64,000 nucleotides of DNA from Bactericera cockerelli (GCA_024516035.1 CM044963.1:23253676-23317675); one strand, 5' to 3'; counted from the first letter of the stretch, positions 46,215 to 55,119 are shown. The notes: generated from the letters alone by a model not told the origin. Made by a program: numbers and translations.

Positions 46215-47482
46215 TTAATAATGGTGGATGAATTTCTTTTTTTTTTTTTTTTTTTTTTTTTTTCTTTGCTTTTGATGTATTGTTGAGGCGTTGTTTTTAT
46301 AGAGATGGTTATGGATAATCTTGCAAGAACCTCTAACTGTTGATGTCGTTATTTCTTTTAAAATGGATTTCGGAAGGTTAAATTTTGTTCTGAACTCTTC
46401 AAAAAAACTCGTCATTGCACCTCGTGCACCAATCAGCAATCCGATCACTTTGATTTCTTTTAAGTTAAAATTTTCTTTAAAATAGGGTCCACAGGGTTCA
46501 TAAATTGACTTTTTCTCCTCATCCACTTCTTTGGCTTGATTACATGACTTTTCTGTGCGCACTGTTGGATCAATAATAAAACCTTTGTCTCCTTTCCAGC
46601 ACAGGATATCCACTCTACGGTTGGAACCATCATCAGCCACACAATGAATCTCTTCTTGCACCTGCCAACTTTGTTTTCGCAGTTCCTTTGCAATGATTTT
46701 TCTGATTTCGTGGTGTCTTGAGTTCCGGAGCAGGTCAACAACATGACAGGAGCCAAGTACATGGGCAAGGGTTTCTCTCGCAGTATTGCATCTTCTGCAC
46801 TGAGGAGTACTTGAGCTTCTGCCAGGGATGGATCGTATGTGACCCATTCAAATATGGTTAAACCATCTTTGTTTACAATGAGATGGTTAGATGTAGGGCA
46901 TTCCGTGAAAATTTCAACTCCTATCCCCCTTTGAGTCAAAGCACACCAATTTTCATACTCTTTTTTTCTTAAATGTTCTCTCATTATAGTTGATGGTTTT
47001 GTCTTTCTAGTTTGCATTTCTTCTTGGAGCTGTTGTTTGTTTTATCCCAATTCTTCGATACATTTGTTCATTTCAGCTTCAATGACCTTGCAGTAAGGAA
47101 TATACTTATCATTGCATTTTAGGAGAGTAGTACAGATGTTGAAATGTTGCACAAATGTTTCCCATGATGGACGTAATATCTGGAGACCACGGAACATCTT
47201 AGGCGCATATAACATGGAGTTGGGGGAATCATGAGGAAGTCCTATTATCGACTTGATTGTTGTTCTAATCATTTTATCCAAGTCATCAATAAATGCTTGG
47301 GTTATTTTTATTAGAGGAGCATTTTGCAAAGCATAGATCAGGCATGGCCAGATATATTGGTTGATGATGGATATCTTTTGATGAGGGTAAAGCATTTGTG
47401 TTGTGATGAGGTTCTGTAGATCTTTATTGAACCTTTCCATGATTATTTCTGGTTTGAAAACTATCTGATCTTCAAATGTCAC
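46215..47482 (-). pseudogene. R2-like element: RT C-terminus and restriction-like endonuclease, degenerate
   Basis: Read on the minus strand. From 47482, IVFKPEIIMERFNKDLQN to EMNKCIEELG is RT-thumb-like; after an in-frame TAA (47042-47044) the same frame continues (MQTRKTKPSTIMREHLRK...). A frameshift near 46850 moves the reading to the frame of 46847-46215. There CRRCNTARETLAHVLGSC is the CX2CX7HX4C zinc motif that precedes the restriction-like endonuclease of R2-group LINEs, and RRVDILCWKGDKGFIIDPT carries its Asp-containing core. GLLIGARGAMTSFFEEF follows. Ends in poly(A) (T run at 46239-46263 on the + strand). The 5' two thirds of the element are missing. R2-type enzymes cut a specific site; the flanks here are not rDNA, so this belongs to a dispersed relative. 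Confidence 0.75.
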
Positions 47483-47815
47483 ACCAAAATATTTGATGGC
47501 TTCTTATCGCATCAAATATCACCACTTATCGCAAAGTCGAAATGAGCCAGTAAAATCAAACTGTAAAATAAAATAAGTTAGTAAAACAGCATCATTACAG
47601 TTTCACAAAATCTGATCTCACAAAATTGAAAAATACCAAATCACACTAATACCCACCGATACACTTTCAACATGGAACCCTTTAACACCAAAATTTTGTA
47701 CGAAAACTTATTATTGCCATCAACGAAGATCATGTCTAACAACATCAGGTCACAAGATCATAAAAGGAAAAATGATGGATGACTCAACAACCCATTCCAA
47801 TTCTCAACAACCAAG
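47483..47815. other. no supported gene
   Basis: AT-rich spacer between the R2-like remnant and the 3' repeats of the basic-protein gene copy. Confidence 0.4.
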
Positions 47816-47900
47816 ATGCCACACTACAAGGTGTCGAGGTGGCTCTTGTGAACTTCGAATTTTCTTGTGAAGACAATTTTGATAGTTGTAGGTGTCATAA
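47816..47900 (-). repeat. 3' motif unit of basic-protein copy B
   Basis: Minus strand: aactatcaaaattgtcttca, caagaaaattcgaagttcac, aagagccacctcgacacc. It is the same 55-60 bp unit that follows the other two exon copies. Confidence 0.65.
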
Positions 47901-48047
47901 CTTGGCTTCTTTGTTGACGATTTTTTTTTTATATATATAGGTAATTTTGAGTGCGTTTCAATTTGGTGTGGGATCATCAAATATTTTTTGTAAGTTTTCA
48001 TGTTTTTTTTTTTTACAAAATAACTTCATCACCACGGGAGTATTCTA

Positions 48048-48204
48048 TTATCCCCTCCCCCTCAGGGTGGAACCTTTTCTATAGTAATATAACGAATAGT
48101 CCACTATCCTGATTATCCATTCTCTTCTCTCACTTTCCTTTTTGATTTTTAAGTATGCTTCCCAATATCGGGATTTTGGATTTGGGCAGGTGTTTTTATG
48201 AATT
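48048..48204 (-). pseudogene. basic-protein family, last-exon copy B
   Basis: Encodes TCPNP, SRYWEAYLKIKKESE, RREWIIRIVDYSLYY and then lacks the stop used in the other copies, reading on to RKGSTLRGRG and TAA at 48048. The terminal TGA/TAA has become TATAGA. It abuts copy A head to head with about 15 bp between, so no splice acceptor or first exon can lie upstream: an inversion has broken it, or it is a partial copy. Its protein sequence is nonetheless close to the intact copy at 54813. Confidence 0.65.
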
Positions 48205-48213
48205 CTTCTTAAA

Positions 48214-48327
48214 AAAACCTGCCCGAATCCACAATCCCGATATTGGGAGGCATACTTGAAAATCAAAAAGGAAAGTGAAAGGCGTGAATGGATCATCAGG
48301 ATTTTAGACTTCACGTTATATTATTAA
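48214..48327 (+). pseudogene. basic-protein family, last-exon copy A
   Basis: 37 codons and TAA: KTCPNPQSRYWEAYLKIKKE, SERREWIIRI, LDFTLYY. Compared with the 54813 copy, 23 of 37 codons differ but only 5 change the residue (T/A, Q/K, R/Q, L/V, F/Y). No acceptor precedes it because the inverted copy B lies directly upstream. Downstream it keeps the family's ccaccctgagaagggggaga block and the 3' motif units (48386-48740). Confidence 0.65.
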
Positions 48328-48385
48328 AGAAAAGTCTCCACCCTGAGAAGGGGGAGAATATTTACTCCCTCTGTTGATGACACCT

Positions 48386-48740
48386 ACTACCTTCAAAAAT
48401 ATCTGCATGAGAAAATCCACACGAGCCAAGTTATGACACCTTGCAGTGTGGCGTCTTCAACCACCATGGTGTTCACATGATCATGTATACACTGGTATAT
48501 GAGCTGTTTGCATTATGGCCTGCGTTGTTGGACCATAAGTTTTACTAGTATTCAACAACTTTCACTGGTAAATGAATGGGTTGATTAAAATTGCTTGTTT
48601 AATCGTCATATTACAACCTTCAAAATTATCTGCATGAGAAAATTTGAAGTCAACACAAGAGCCAAGTTATTACACCTACATCGCTCAAAGTAATCAGCAT
48701 AAGAAAATTTGACGTCCTCACACCAATTTTATTTTGAAGG
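48386..48740 (+). repeat. 3' motif units of basic-protein copy A
   Basis: Three spaced units of the type ttcaaaattatctgcatgag, aaaatttgaagtcaacacaa, gagccaagttattacacc, at about 48390, 48610 and 48685. They match units behind copies B and C. Confidence 0.65.
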
Positions 48741-49792
48741 CAAAGTATGTAGAAGGAATACGACGAGCAAGAGAAACACCGCGGAAGAAATGTATAGACA
48801 ACACCTTGCAGTCTTAACAAAATCTAATCTCCAAAATTTAATAATAATTGGAAAAATAACAAGTCAATGAAATACCTACCTCTTAACATGGGATGAGACC
48901 TGAACGAAAAATTTCTAGTATGACTTAATTCATGAAATGGAATTTTGCGGTATTTGTCACAGACTCCTAAGAGTCATTGTTTCCATCAACGAATAATGTT
49001 TAGAAAGGAAACTGATATTGCAACGACCAATATTGAAATCCTCAAAATTTATCTGTGATTTTTTTTTCATAAAAGAGTTGGACCAGAGAAACTCATGGTC
49101 CAACAATGCAGGCCATAATACACAGCTTTTGTATGCAAGGCGACAGACTCAAGATGCAAAATCCAATATACTCCTTATGGTTTATCAGTGAATGTTGTCA
49201 AATACTAGATATACTTATGGTCAAGACGAAAGACACAGATGTGAATACCATGGTCACTGAAGACGGCACACCACAAGATACACAGCTCGCTGTCTTCAGA
49301 TCTTTGTGAATGAATCGAAAGTTGGCATCCTCTTCATCTCTTCTAGCTGTATAATTCATCGCCCTAGTACTTTGGTCAATATAGCAGGCCTATGGAACAA
49401 GCGTCATCGAATTTGGCCTTTTGCCGTCTTCCCTACAGAGTCCTACCGCCTGTCTTGTTGATGTTACCTGAATTTATGTCAGAGTTTGGTGTATGTTGAA
49501 TAAAATATTCTATTCTAATCTAATACTGTTTTAATTGATCCAGGACATGATTTGTTGACCAAAATTTTTTGGTCCCATGGTCACAGTCTTCCAAGCTAGA
49601 TATTCAGATCCTTTCTTTTTTTGTTTACCTTCTCCTATATTGGTTCAGAATGGAACATTTAATAAAACTTACTTCTTTGAAATCCGGAGTCTTATTCGTC
49701 CAAAAATGTTATCAGATCAGATTTGAGAAAAAAATACTAACGTAAACAATAGGTATTTTCTATAACTTATAGGTAAGTATTTATATATTTTT
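48741..49792. other. unassigned, with a distant inverted repeat
   Basis: gttggaccataagttt near 48530 (preceded by cattatggcctgcgttg) is mirrored by aaactcatggtccaacaatg and caggccataata near 49090-49118, so part of the copy A flank is inverted here. The 67-codon frame at 49106-49309 is unrecognised. Confidence 0.4.
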
Positions 49793-50028
49793 ACTAGCGG
49801 GCTGTCGCCCGCTTTGCGGGCTGAGGCATGGCCGTGAAAGCAAAAAATCCTTTTTCGCCAATGGCAGGTGTTGTAGTGGGAATTTTGAAAAAATCCCGTC
49901 TTATTGCACATCTAGAATATAAGACAAAGCTACCTACCAAATTTCAGCTCGCTAGGTATTACGGTTTGGGCTGTAGAGCGATGATCAGTCAGTCAGTCAG
50001 TGACTTTGACATTTATATGTATATTAAG
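49793..50028 (+). repeat. GCCCGC-hairpin repeat, unit 1
   Basis: Starts actagcgggctgtcgcccgc with ttgcgggc, continues ggcatggccgtgaaagc, acggtttgggctgtagagcg, atgatcagtcagtcagtcag and ends tttatatgtatattaag. It is followed directly by unit 2. The 5' end folds on itself (gcgggc/gcccgc). Confidence 0.75.
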
Positions 50029-50275
50029 ACTAGCGGACTGTCGCCCGCTTTGCGGGCCGAGGCATGGCCGTGAAAGCAAAAAATCCTTTTTCGCCAATGG
50101 CAGGTGTTGTAGTGGGAATTTCGAAAAATCCTGTCTTATTGCACATCTAGTCTATAAGACAAAGCTACATACCAAATTTCAGCTTCCTAGGACTTACGGT
50201 TTGGGCTGTAGAGCGATGATCAGTGAGTGGTCAGTCAGTGGTCAGTCAGTGACTTTGACATTTATATATTAGGAT
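50029..50275 (+). repeat. GCCCGC-hairpin repeat, unit 2
   Basis: Direct tandem copy of unit 1 with an expanded cagtgagtggtcagtcagtgg stretch, ending in tttatatattagg. Confidence 0.75.
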
Positions 50276-50530
50276 AACTAATAAAAAAATAAAAAATAAA
50301 ACAATAAAAAGTGAGCAGGGTTTGCTAAAATGTTGTTAGATTTTTTTTAAACAAATTATATTTTTTATTAAATTATAACAGGAGCTGCCAGTCTTTGACT
50401 GGTTGCCATTCCGGACAGCATATCCATCAAATCTATCAGACAATTTTCTAACATAAAAATTATATTTTTTTAACTAACTTTTTTAAAATTAACTTTTAAC
50501 TTACATTCTACACATTTATAATATATCCGA
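50276..50530. other. AT-rich spacer
   Basis: Nothing recognised. Confidence 0.4.
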
Positions 50531-50853
50531 GGCATTGTCCTAATATATATTTCTCGAACCCGACTCTACACCCGAATCATGTCCCTATGATTATGTAGGT
50601 ATATTCCTAACCCTACTTTACACCCGAATCATGTCCCTATGATTATGTAGGTATATTCCTAACCCTACTTTACACCCGAATCATGTCCCTATGATTATTT
50701 AGGTATATTCCTAACCCTACTTTACACCCGAATCATGCCCTATGATTATGTAGGTATATTCCTAACCCTACTTTACACCCGAATCATGTCCCTATGATTA
50801 TGTAGGTATATTCCCAACCCTACTTTACACCCGAATCATGTCCCTATGATTAT
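50531..50853 (+). repeat. 52-bp minisatellite, array 1 (about 6 units)
   Basis: Unit contains tatgattatgtaggtatatt, cctaaccctactttacaccc and gaatcatgtccc; the period of 52 bp was counted directly (50586 to 50638). The cctaaccctactYtacac part also appears as single dispersed copies at about 29070 and, inverted, at 17785 and 21622. Confidence 0.85.
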
Positions 50854-51091
50854 CTTAATATATAAATGTCAAAGACACTCACTGACCACTGACCACTGAC
50901 TGATCATCGCTCTACAGCCCAAACCGTAAGTCCTAGGAAGCTGAAATTTGGTAGGTAGCTTTGTCTTATAGTCTAGATGTGCAATAAGACGGGATTTTTC
51001 GAAATTCCCACTAGAACACCTGCCATTGGCGAAAAAGGATTTTTTGCTTTCACGGCCATGCCTCGGCCCGCAAAGCGGGCGTCAGCCCGCT
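50854..51091 (-). mobile_element. GCCCGC-hairpin repeat inserted in the minisatellite
   Basis: Minus-strand copy of the 49793 unit (cttaatatataaatgtcaaa ... cccgcaaagcgggcgtcagc). It splits a minisatellite unit at gattat|gtagg, so it behaves as a mobile element and its ends are the true element ends. Confidence 0.75.
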
Positions 51092-51245
51092 TGTGTAGGT
51101 ATATTCCTAACCCTACTTTACACCCGGGGCATGGCCCTATGATTATGTAGGTATATTCCTAACCCTACTTTACACCCGGGGCATGGCCCTATGATTATGT
51201 AGGTATATTCCTAACCCTACTTTACACCCGGGGCATGGCCCTATC
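51092..51245 (+). repeat. 52-bp minisatellite, array 2 (3 units)
   Basis: Same unit but with cccggggcatggccctatg in all three copies, so this half was homogenised separately from array 1. Confidence 0.85.
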
Positions 51246-51662
51246 TCTGCTTCCTAAGACCTACTACAATCCTACTGAATAAAATTTTCATTCCACCTTG
51301 ATTTGAAATTTTCACGTAAGTAGGTATATCATTATTTCAAATTTGTTGCGTTGGGGGAGTTTATCTTTAATTATTATGTGAAAATGAAACAATACTTTTT
51401 AACAATCCCTATTACCTATCTGCGGAATATTGAAAATGAAGAAAAAACTGAAGAAAGATTCCAAAGAATGTTTTTTTCCGTGTGTGTATAATTTGGCTGT
51501 TATGGGCAACAATTAAAATTTGGCTCATAAATATAGTGCAATTGTTTAAAAAATGATGAAAATATTTCATTCTGAAAATTCCTCGTGACCTAAATTGTTT
51601 TGGTACTTCTATCGTTTCCTAATTTAGAACAGTTAAGTTTTGATTTCGCTTCGTTTTGAACG
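51246..51662. other. region upstream of the basic-protein gene
   Basis: AT-rich. No TATA box or initiator stands out just before the ATG at 51663; tttagaacagttaagttttg lies within 50 bp upstream. Confidence 0.4.
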
Positions 51663-51879
51663 ATGGATGTTCGGCGTACACAAGCCATCGTCAATATGCG
51701 GAACCCAGAGAAAATAAGAAAGACAAAACCGAAGATCAAAAAAAGCACGAAACCAATGGTGCCCAAGTCCATCAAGCCCAAGCCCATCAAACCCAAGTCC
51801 ATCAAGCCTCACCTGCGCCGAAAAACATCAGTGGCCAAAACCAAAACCTTGGTTAAGAAATCAGTCAAAAAACCAACAG
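51663..51879 (+). CDS. lysine-rich basic protein, exon 1
   Basis: 72 codons plus one base, ATG to a donor ACAG|GTAAATA. Starts MDVRRTQAIVNMRNPEKIRK; about residues 35-53 repeat a KSIKPKPIKP unit two and a half times; then HLRRKTSVAKTKTLVKK. Very rich in Lys, Arg, Pro and Thr with almost no acidic residues, like H1 tails or sperm nuclear basic proteins. Splicing to 54813 restores a GAT codon and gives a 127-residue protein. I do not recognise the family. Chromatin or RNA binding is an inference from charge only. The ATG is the first in frame and the donor is intact. Confidence 0.6.
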
Positions 51880-51990
51880 GTAAATATTTAATAATGTTAA
51901 AATCATAGATATTTTAATAATTTATTTGTCATTGACGAAAACTAAAATCTTGGTTAAAAAATCGGTCAAACCAACAGGTAAATATTGTAA
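51820..51990 (+). repeat. 98-bp tandem duplication over the exon 1 splice donor
   Basis: aaaaccaaaaccttggttaa ... ccaacaggtaaatatt (exon end and intron start) recurs 98 bp later as aaaactaaaatcttggttaa ... ccaacaggtaaatattg, giving a second donor at 51978. The second unit lacks an acceptor of its own but could be used as an alternative donor. Confidence 0.7.
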
Positions 51991-52171
51991 AAATCATCGA
52001 TATTTTAATAATTTATTTGTTTCAAAACGTCCTCAACTTTTCCAAAGATGAGATTAATAAATTGACAATTCATAAGGAAGAAGAACATTTTCTATGTTTT
52101 CTTTTAAACAATTTTCACAGATATAATTATACAGGTATATTTTATTTGTTTCATTTTTTTTTTTAATAATT
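51991..52171. other. intron sequence
   Basis: AT-rich, no recognised content. Confidence 0.4.
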
Positions 52172-52389
52172 CAAAAACCAGCCATGATTAATAATTTAAT
52201 AATTCTATTAAATTATTAATCATGGCTGGTTTTTGAAGATTATACTTTAGTTAAAGGCTTATGACAGTTATGTATGACCTTCCTAGAATTTTTCAGATTC
52301 ATCTTCTTTTTAAAAATCAATAATTGATACACGAATACGTGAGTCTAGCATTTCCTGCCTTAACCAGGCTGGGTGAGATTACTGTACCT
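52172..52389 (+). repeat. 218-bp unit: hairpin plus SINE fragment, copy 1
   Basis: Contains a perfect hairpin at 52173-52234 (two 29-nt arms, 4-nt ATTC loop; arms begin AAAAACCAGCCATGATTAAT), then ttatactttagttaaaggct, then 73 bp of the SINE body (52317-52389: tcaataattgatacacgaat ... gattactgtacct). The unit is repeated from 52390, where an RT element splits the second copy between the hairpin part and the SINE part. Confidence 0.8.
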
Positions 52390-52534
52390 CAAAAACCAGC
52401 CATGATTAATAATTTAATAATTCTATTAAATTATTAATCATGGCTGGTTTTTGAAGATTATACTTTAGTTAAAGGCTTATGACAGTTATGTATGACCTTC
52501 CTAGAATTTTTCAGATTCATCTTCTTTTTAAAAA
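52390..52534 (+). repeat. 218-bp unit, copy 2, hairpin part
   Basis: Base-for-base repeat of 52172-52316 as far as I can see, with the same hairpin at 52391-52452. The SINE part of this copy lies at 54365-54437, beyond the inserted element. Confidence 0.8.
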
Positions 52535-54328
52535 TCTTTTGCTCCTGACTCATGCACTTATAATATCTTTAACCTTCCACCTAGTATCTCGAGTGACTTT
52601 TTCTCTTTGCCAAAGGTTAGAGAGTCCGATATTTTGTTTCAAATCAATCAAATTGAATATAAAAAACCAGCAGGCCCAGACGGAATTCTACCCGGGTTTA
52701 TCAAAAAAATTCCAAATGGATTCGTACGACCTCTTATGATTCTTTTTAACCGCTCATTAGATAAATCTGTCTTTCCATCCAAACTAAAAGAAGCTGTCGT
52801 CACTCCTATTCCTAAAAAAAGTTCCGATAAAATAGAGGACCAGCGTCCTATTTCAAATATTAATGCTTTCGCTAAAATCTTCGAAGGAATAATTTATGAT
52901 ACCTTATCAGTTTTCATATTCAATCATGTAAGCATTCATCAACACGGGTTCATTAAAGCACGTTCTACTGTTACAAACTTGGTAGAGTTTTCTCACTTTA
53001 TAGCTGAAAATATTGAACGTAAACAAATCGACGTACTATATACCGACGTTGAAAAAGCATTTGACCGACTTAATCATGATGCCATACTCAGAAAAATGAA
53101 TACTCTAGGTTTTTCCAGACCATCTTTATCTTTCTTCACATCATACCTAAGAGACCGCAAACTAAAAATCGGAGAAGTTACAATCACACCTAACTCTGGA
53201 GTAGCTCAGGGGTCAAAAATATCTAGCCTTTTATTTATAATGACGTATGACGATATTAGAAATCATATTAAATATTCTCACTACAGCCTTTATGCTGACG
53301 ACTTCAAAATTTACAAAGCTATTAACTCGCCTGAAGACTGCTACCTTCTTCAACGTGACATAGATGCTGTATCTGATTGGCTAACAACAATTGGATTAAA
53401 TTTCCATCCACTTAAGTGTAAACAAATTTCTTATAGTACTAAAGAAAAACGCATCGCAAGCACATACACCATAAATAATCAACCCGTGGAAACTACAAAA
53501 TCTTTCAAAGACCTTGGTGTGTTATACCAATCAAACTTCTCCTTCATACCACATATAGAACAAATTGCAACCACGGCCTACAGAAACTTGGGTATGATTA
53601 TTCGATATTGCAAACAAATCGATGATATTGATGCTATTCGAGTTCTGTATTTATCTTTAGTTCGATCAAAAGTTGAATACGCCTCACTGATATGGTCTCC
53701 TAGTCAAAAAAATCATTCAAAAACAATCGAAAATATACAAGCTAAATTTGCTAGATATCTATTCAAAAAAGTAAATAATTTTTATCCGACATATCCAGAG
53801 CAAATCTCTTACTCGCTTCTTATTGAAAACCTTGACCTGCTTAAGCTGGAAGATCGAAGAGAACTAGAAAAAATGAAATTTCTTTACAAAATAATAAATA
53901 ATAACATTGACGCACCACAAATTCTTTCAAAGATCTCCTTCAAAGTTCCTCGACCAGGCCTGAGACAAAGAAACTTATTCTTTGACATACAAAACAATAT
54001 TTCACCAAAATCCCCCATCACATCGTCCATGAAGACATTCAATAACTTGGACATAAAACCTGATTTTTCGTTAAACTACAACGATTTCACAGATTTTCTG
54101 AACCCTCAATAGCAGAGCCTAATTCAAAAATGAAATATTCGTTAATACATTTTAAGTAGGTACATAGAATTTATCAATCTATTCATATTTACCTTTATGT
54201 ACTTAATTATAAGAATTAGTTCTATGAAAATTATTATCCTATTGTATCGATTAACGAATCCTATATGTATATTTATGCTAGTATTGTTACATTTAATTCC
54301 TTTATTATATGTAATGTTGCATATCTTA

Positions 54329-54364
<36 letters not shown>
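52535..54364 (+). mobile_element. 5'-truncated non-LTR retrotransposon (layer C)
   Basis: RT coding sequence starts within a few bases of the junction (APDSCTYNIFNLPP), and the element ends in about 33 A residues at 54331-54364. Junctions share aaaaatc, the probable target duplication. Only the RT part was copied, the usual result of incomplete reverse transcription. Confidence 0.8.
52607..54112 (+). CDS. reverse transcriptase, truncated LINE (layer C)
   Basis: About 500 open codons of an RT without its endonuclease; the open frame extends upstream of 52607 to about 52540. KPAGPDGILPGFIKK and VVTPIPKKS are fingers motifs; QHGFIKARSTVTNL follows; Asp at 147 in YTDVEKAFDRL; GVAQGSKISS; active site YADD at 229-232; then FKDLGV and thumb motifs to DFTDFLNPQ. 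It is related to the CR1-like ORF2 in this window (same layout of Y-T-D-V-x-x-A-F-D and S-T-Y-T-I-N) but clearly a different family with poly(A) tail. No lesions in this part. It lies inside the intron of the basic-protein gene, same strand. Confidence 0.85.
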   Translation: MPKVRESDILFQINQIEYKKPAGPDGILPGFIKKIPNGFVRPLMILFNRSLDKSVFPSKLKEAVVTPIPKKSSDKIEDQRPISNINAFAKIFEGIIYDTLSVFIFNHVSIHQHGFIKARSTVTNLVEFSHFIAENIERKQIDVLYTDVEKAFDRLNHDAILRKMNTLGFSRPSLSFFTSYLRDRKLKIGEVTITPNSGVAQGSKISSLLFIMTYDDIRNHIKYSHYSLYADDFKIYKAINSPEDCYLLQRDIDAVSDWLTTIGLNFHPLKCKQISYSTKEKRIASTYTINNQPVETTKSFKDLGVLYQSNFSFIPHIEQIATTAYRNLGMIIRYCKQIDDIDAIRVLYLSLVRSKVEYASLIWSPSQKNHSKTIENIQAKFARYLFKKVNNFYPTYPEQISYSLLIENLDLLKLEDRRELEKMKFLYKIINNNIDAPQILSKISFKVPRPGLRQRNLFFDIQNNISPKSPITSSMKTFNNLDIKPDFSLNYNDFTDFLNPQ

Positions 54365-54367
<3 letters not shown>

Positions 54368-54500
54368 ATAATTGATACACGAATACGTGAGTCTAGCATT
54401 TCCTGCCTTACCCAGGCTGGGTGAGATTACTGTACCTGGTACGATTTCCAGCGAATAGAGGGTAAAACTTCCTTCCTAATCAGGACGTTATATTAAATCA
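54365..54500 (+). repeat. SINE body fragment
   Basis: ccttacccaggctgggtgag, ctggtacgatttccagcgaa, tagagggtaaaact and caggacgtta match the body of the complete SINE at 24380. The head is missing. The first 73 bp are also the tail of the 218-bp unit. Confidence 0.7.
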
Positions 54501-54812
54501 GAGTTTTATGATATGTCACGTTAAATCATATCATCACATTTTCAACTAAATTTCTTCTAAGTTTTCTTGAATTAAACGTTTTCTTGGGCGCTTTCAAAGT
54601 GTTTCAAAGTTTTCAATTTTTGTGGTACGTTTCTCTCATACATCAAAATAATAACTAATTATATGCTAAAACATTAAACAAGTGAAATAGACTTAATTTT
54701 AACATGAACATTAAAACATTATATTTAAAGAAGGTATTATGTATATTTACCAACCTATTTTATGTTGACTACTTTGTACAATGTACATATATAATTTTTT
54801 TTTAACTCACAG
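54501..54812. other. end of intron
   Basis: AT-rich, finishing in a good polypyrimidine tract and acceptor (tttttttttaactcacAG, AG at 54811-54812). Confidence 0.5.
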
Positions 54813-54979
54813 ATGAATCAATAAAACGGAAAAAGGAAGAAGCGAGGGTAAAGAGAATACGAAAGAAAGCCTGCCCCAACCCCAAATCAAGATATTGGGA
54901 AGCATATTTGAAAATCAAAAAAGAAAGCGAACAAAGAGAATGGATAATACGGATAGTGGATTATACCCTGTACTATTGA
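54813..54979 (+). CDS. lysine-rich basic protein, exon 2
   Basis: After a strong acceptor the frame continues DESIKRKKEEARVKRIRKK, then ACPNPK, SRYWEAYLKIKKESE, QREWIIRIVDYTLYY and TGA. The two exons sum to 384 nt, exactly 128 codons. The first part is a highly charged probable helix; the second is the family's conserved block with one Cys, two Trp and several Tyr, likely a short folded domain. Two further copies of the block at 48.06-48.33 kb keep the protein while codons change, so the coding frame is real. The gene's 3' flank has the family's gttccaccctgagagg block and motif array. Function unknown; a male-germline nuclear protein is one guess based on composition and rapid local duplication. 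Confidence 0.65.
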
Positions 54980-55017
54980 AGAATGGTTCCACCCTGAGAG
55001 GGGGGTGATAGAATACT

Positions 55018-55058
55018 CTCTCGGTATCTCCACGCCTGTCGTAGAAGGCGACTAAGGA
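55018..55058 (-). repeat. GTCGCC...GACAGG repeat motif
   Basis: Minus strand tagtcgccttctacgacagg, cgtggagatacc. Variant of the motif at 24950. Confidence 0.4.
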
Positions 55059-55119
55059 GGCCGTATGATCGACGGCGTTAAACACATATGATCCCTCACC
55101 AAGTTCAATCACAATCAAA

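Noticed and set aside
52317..54437. A 73-bp target-site duplication around the truncated LINE
   Set aside because: The hairpin block before it is duplicated too, so a 218-bp tandem duplication followed by insertion with a short duplication is simpler; kept only as an alternative.
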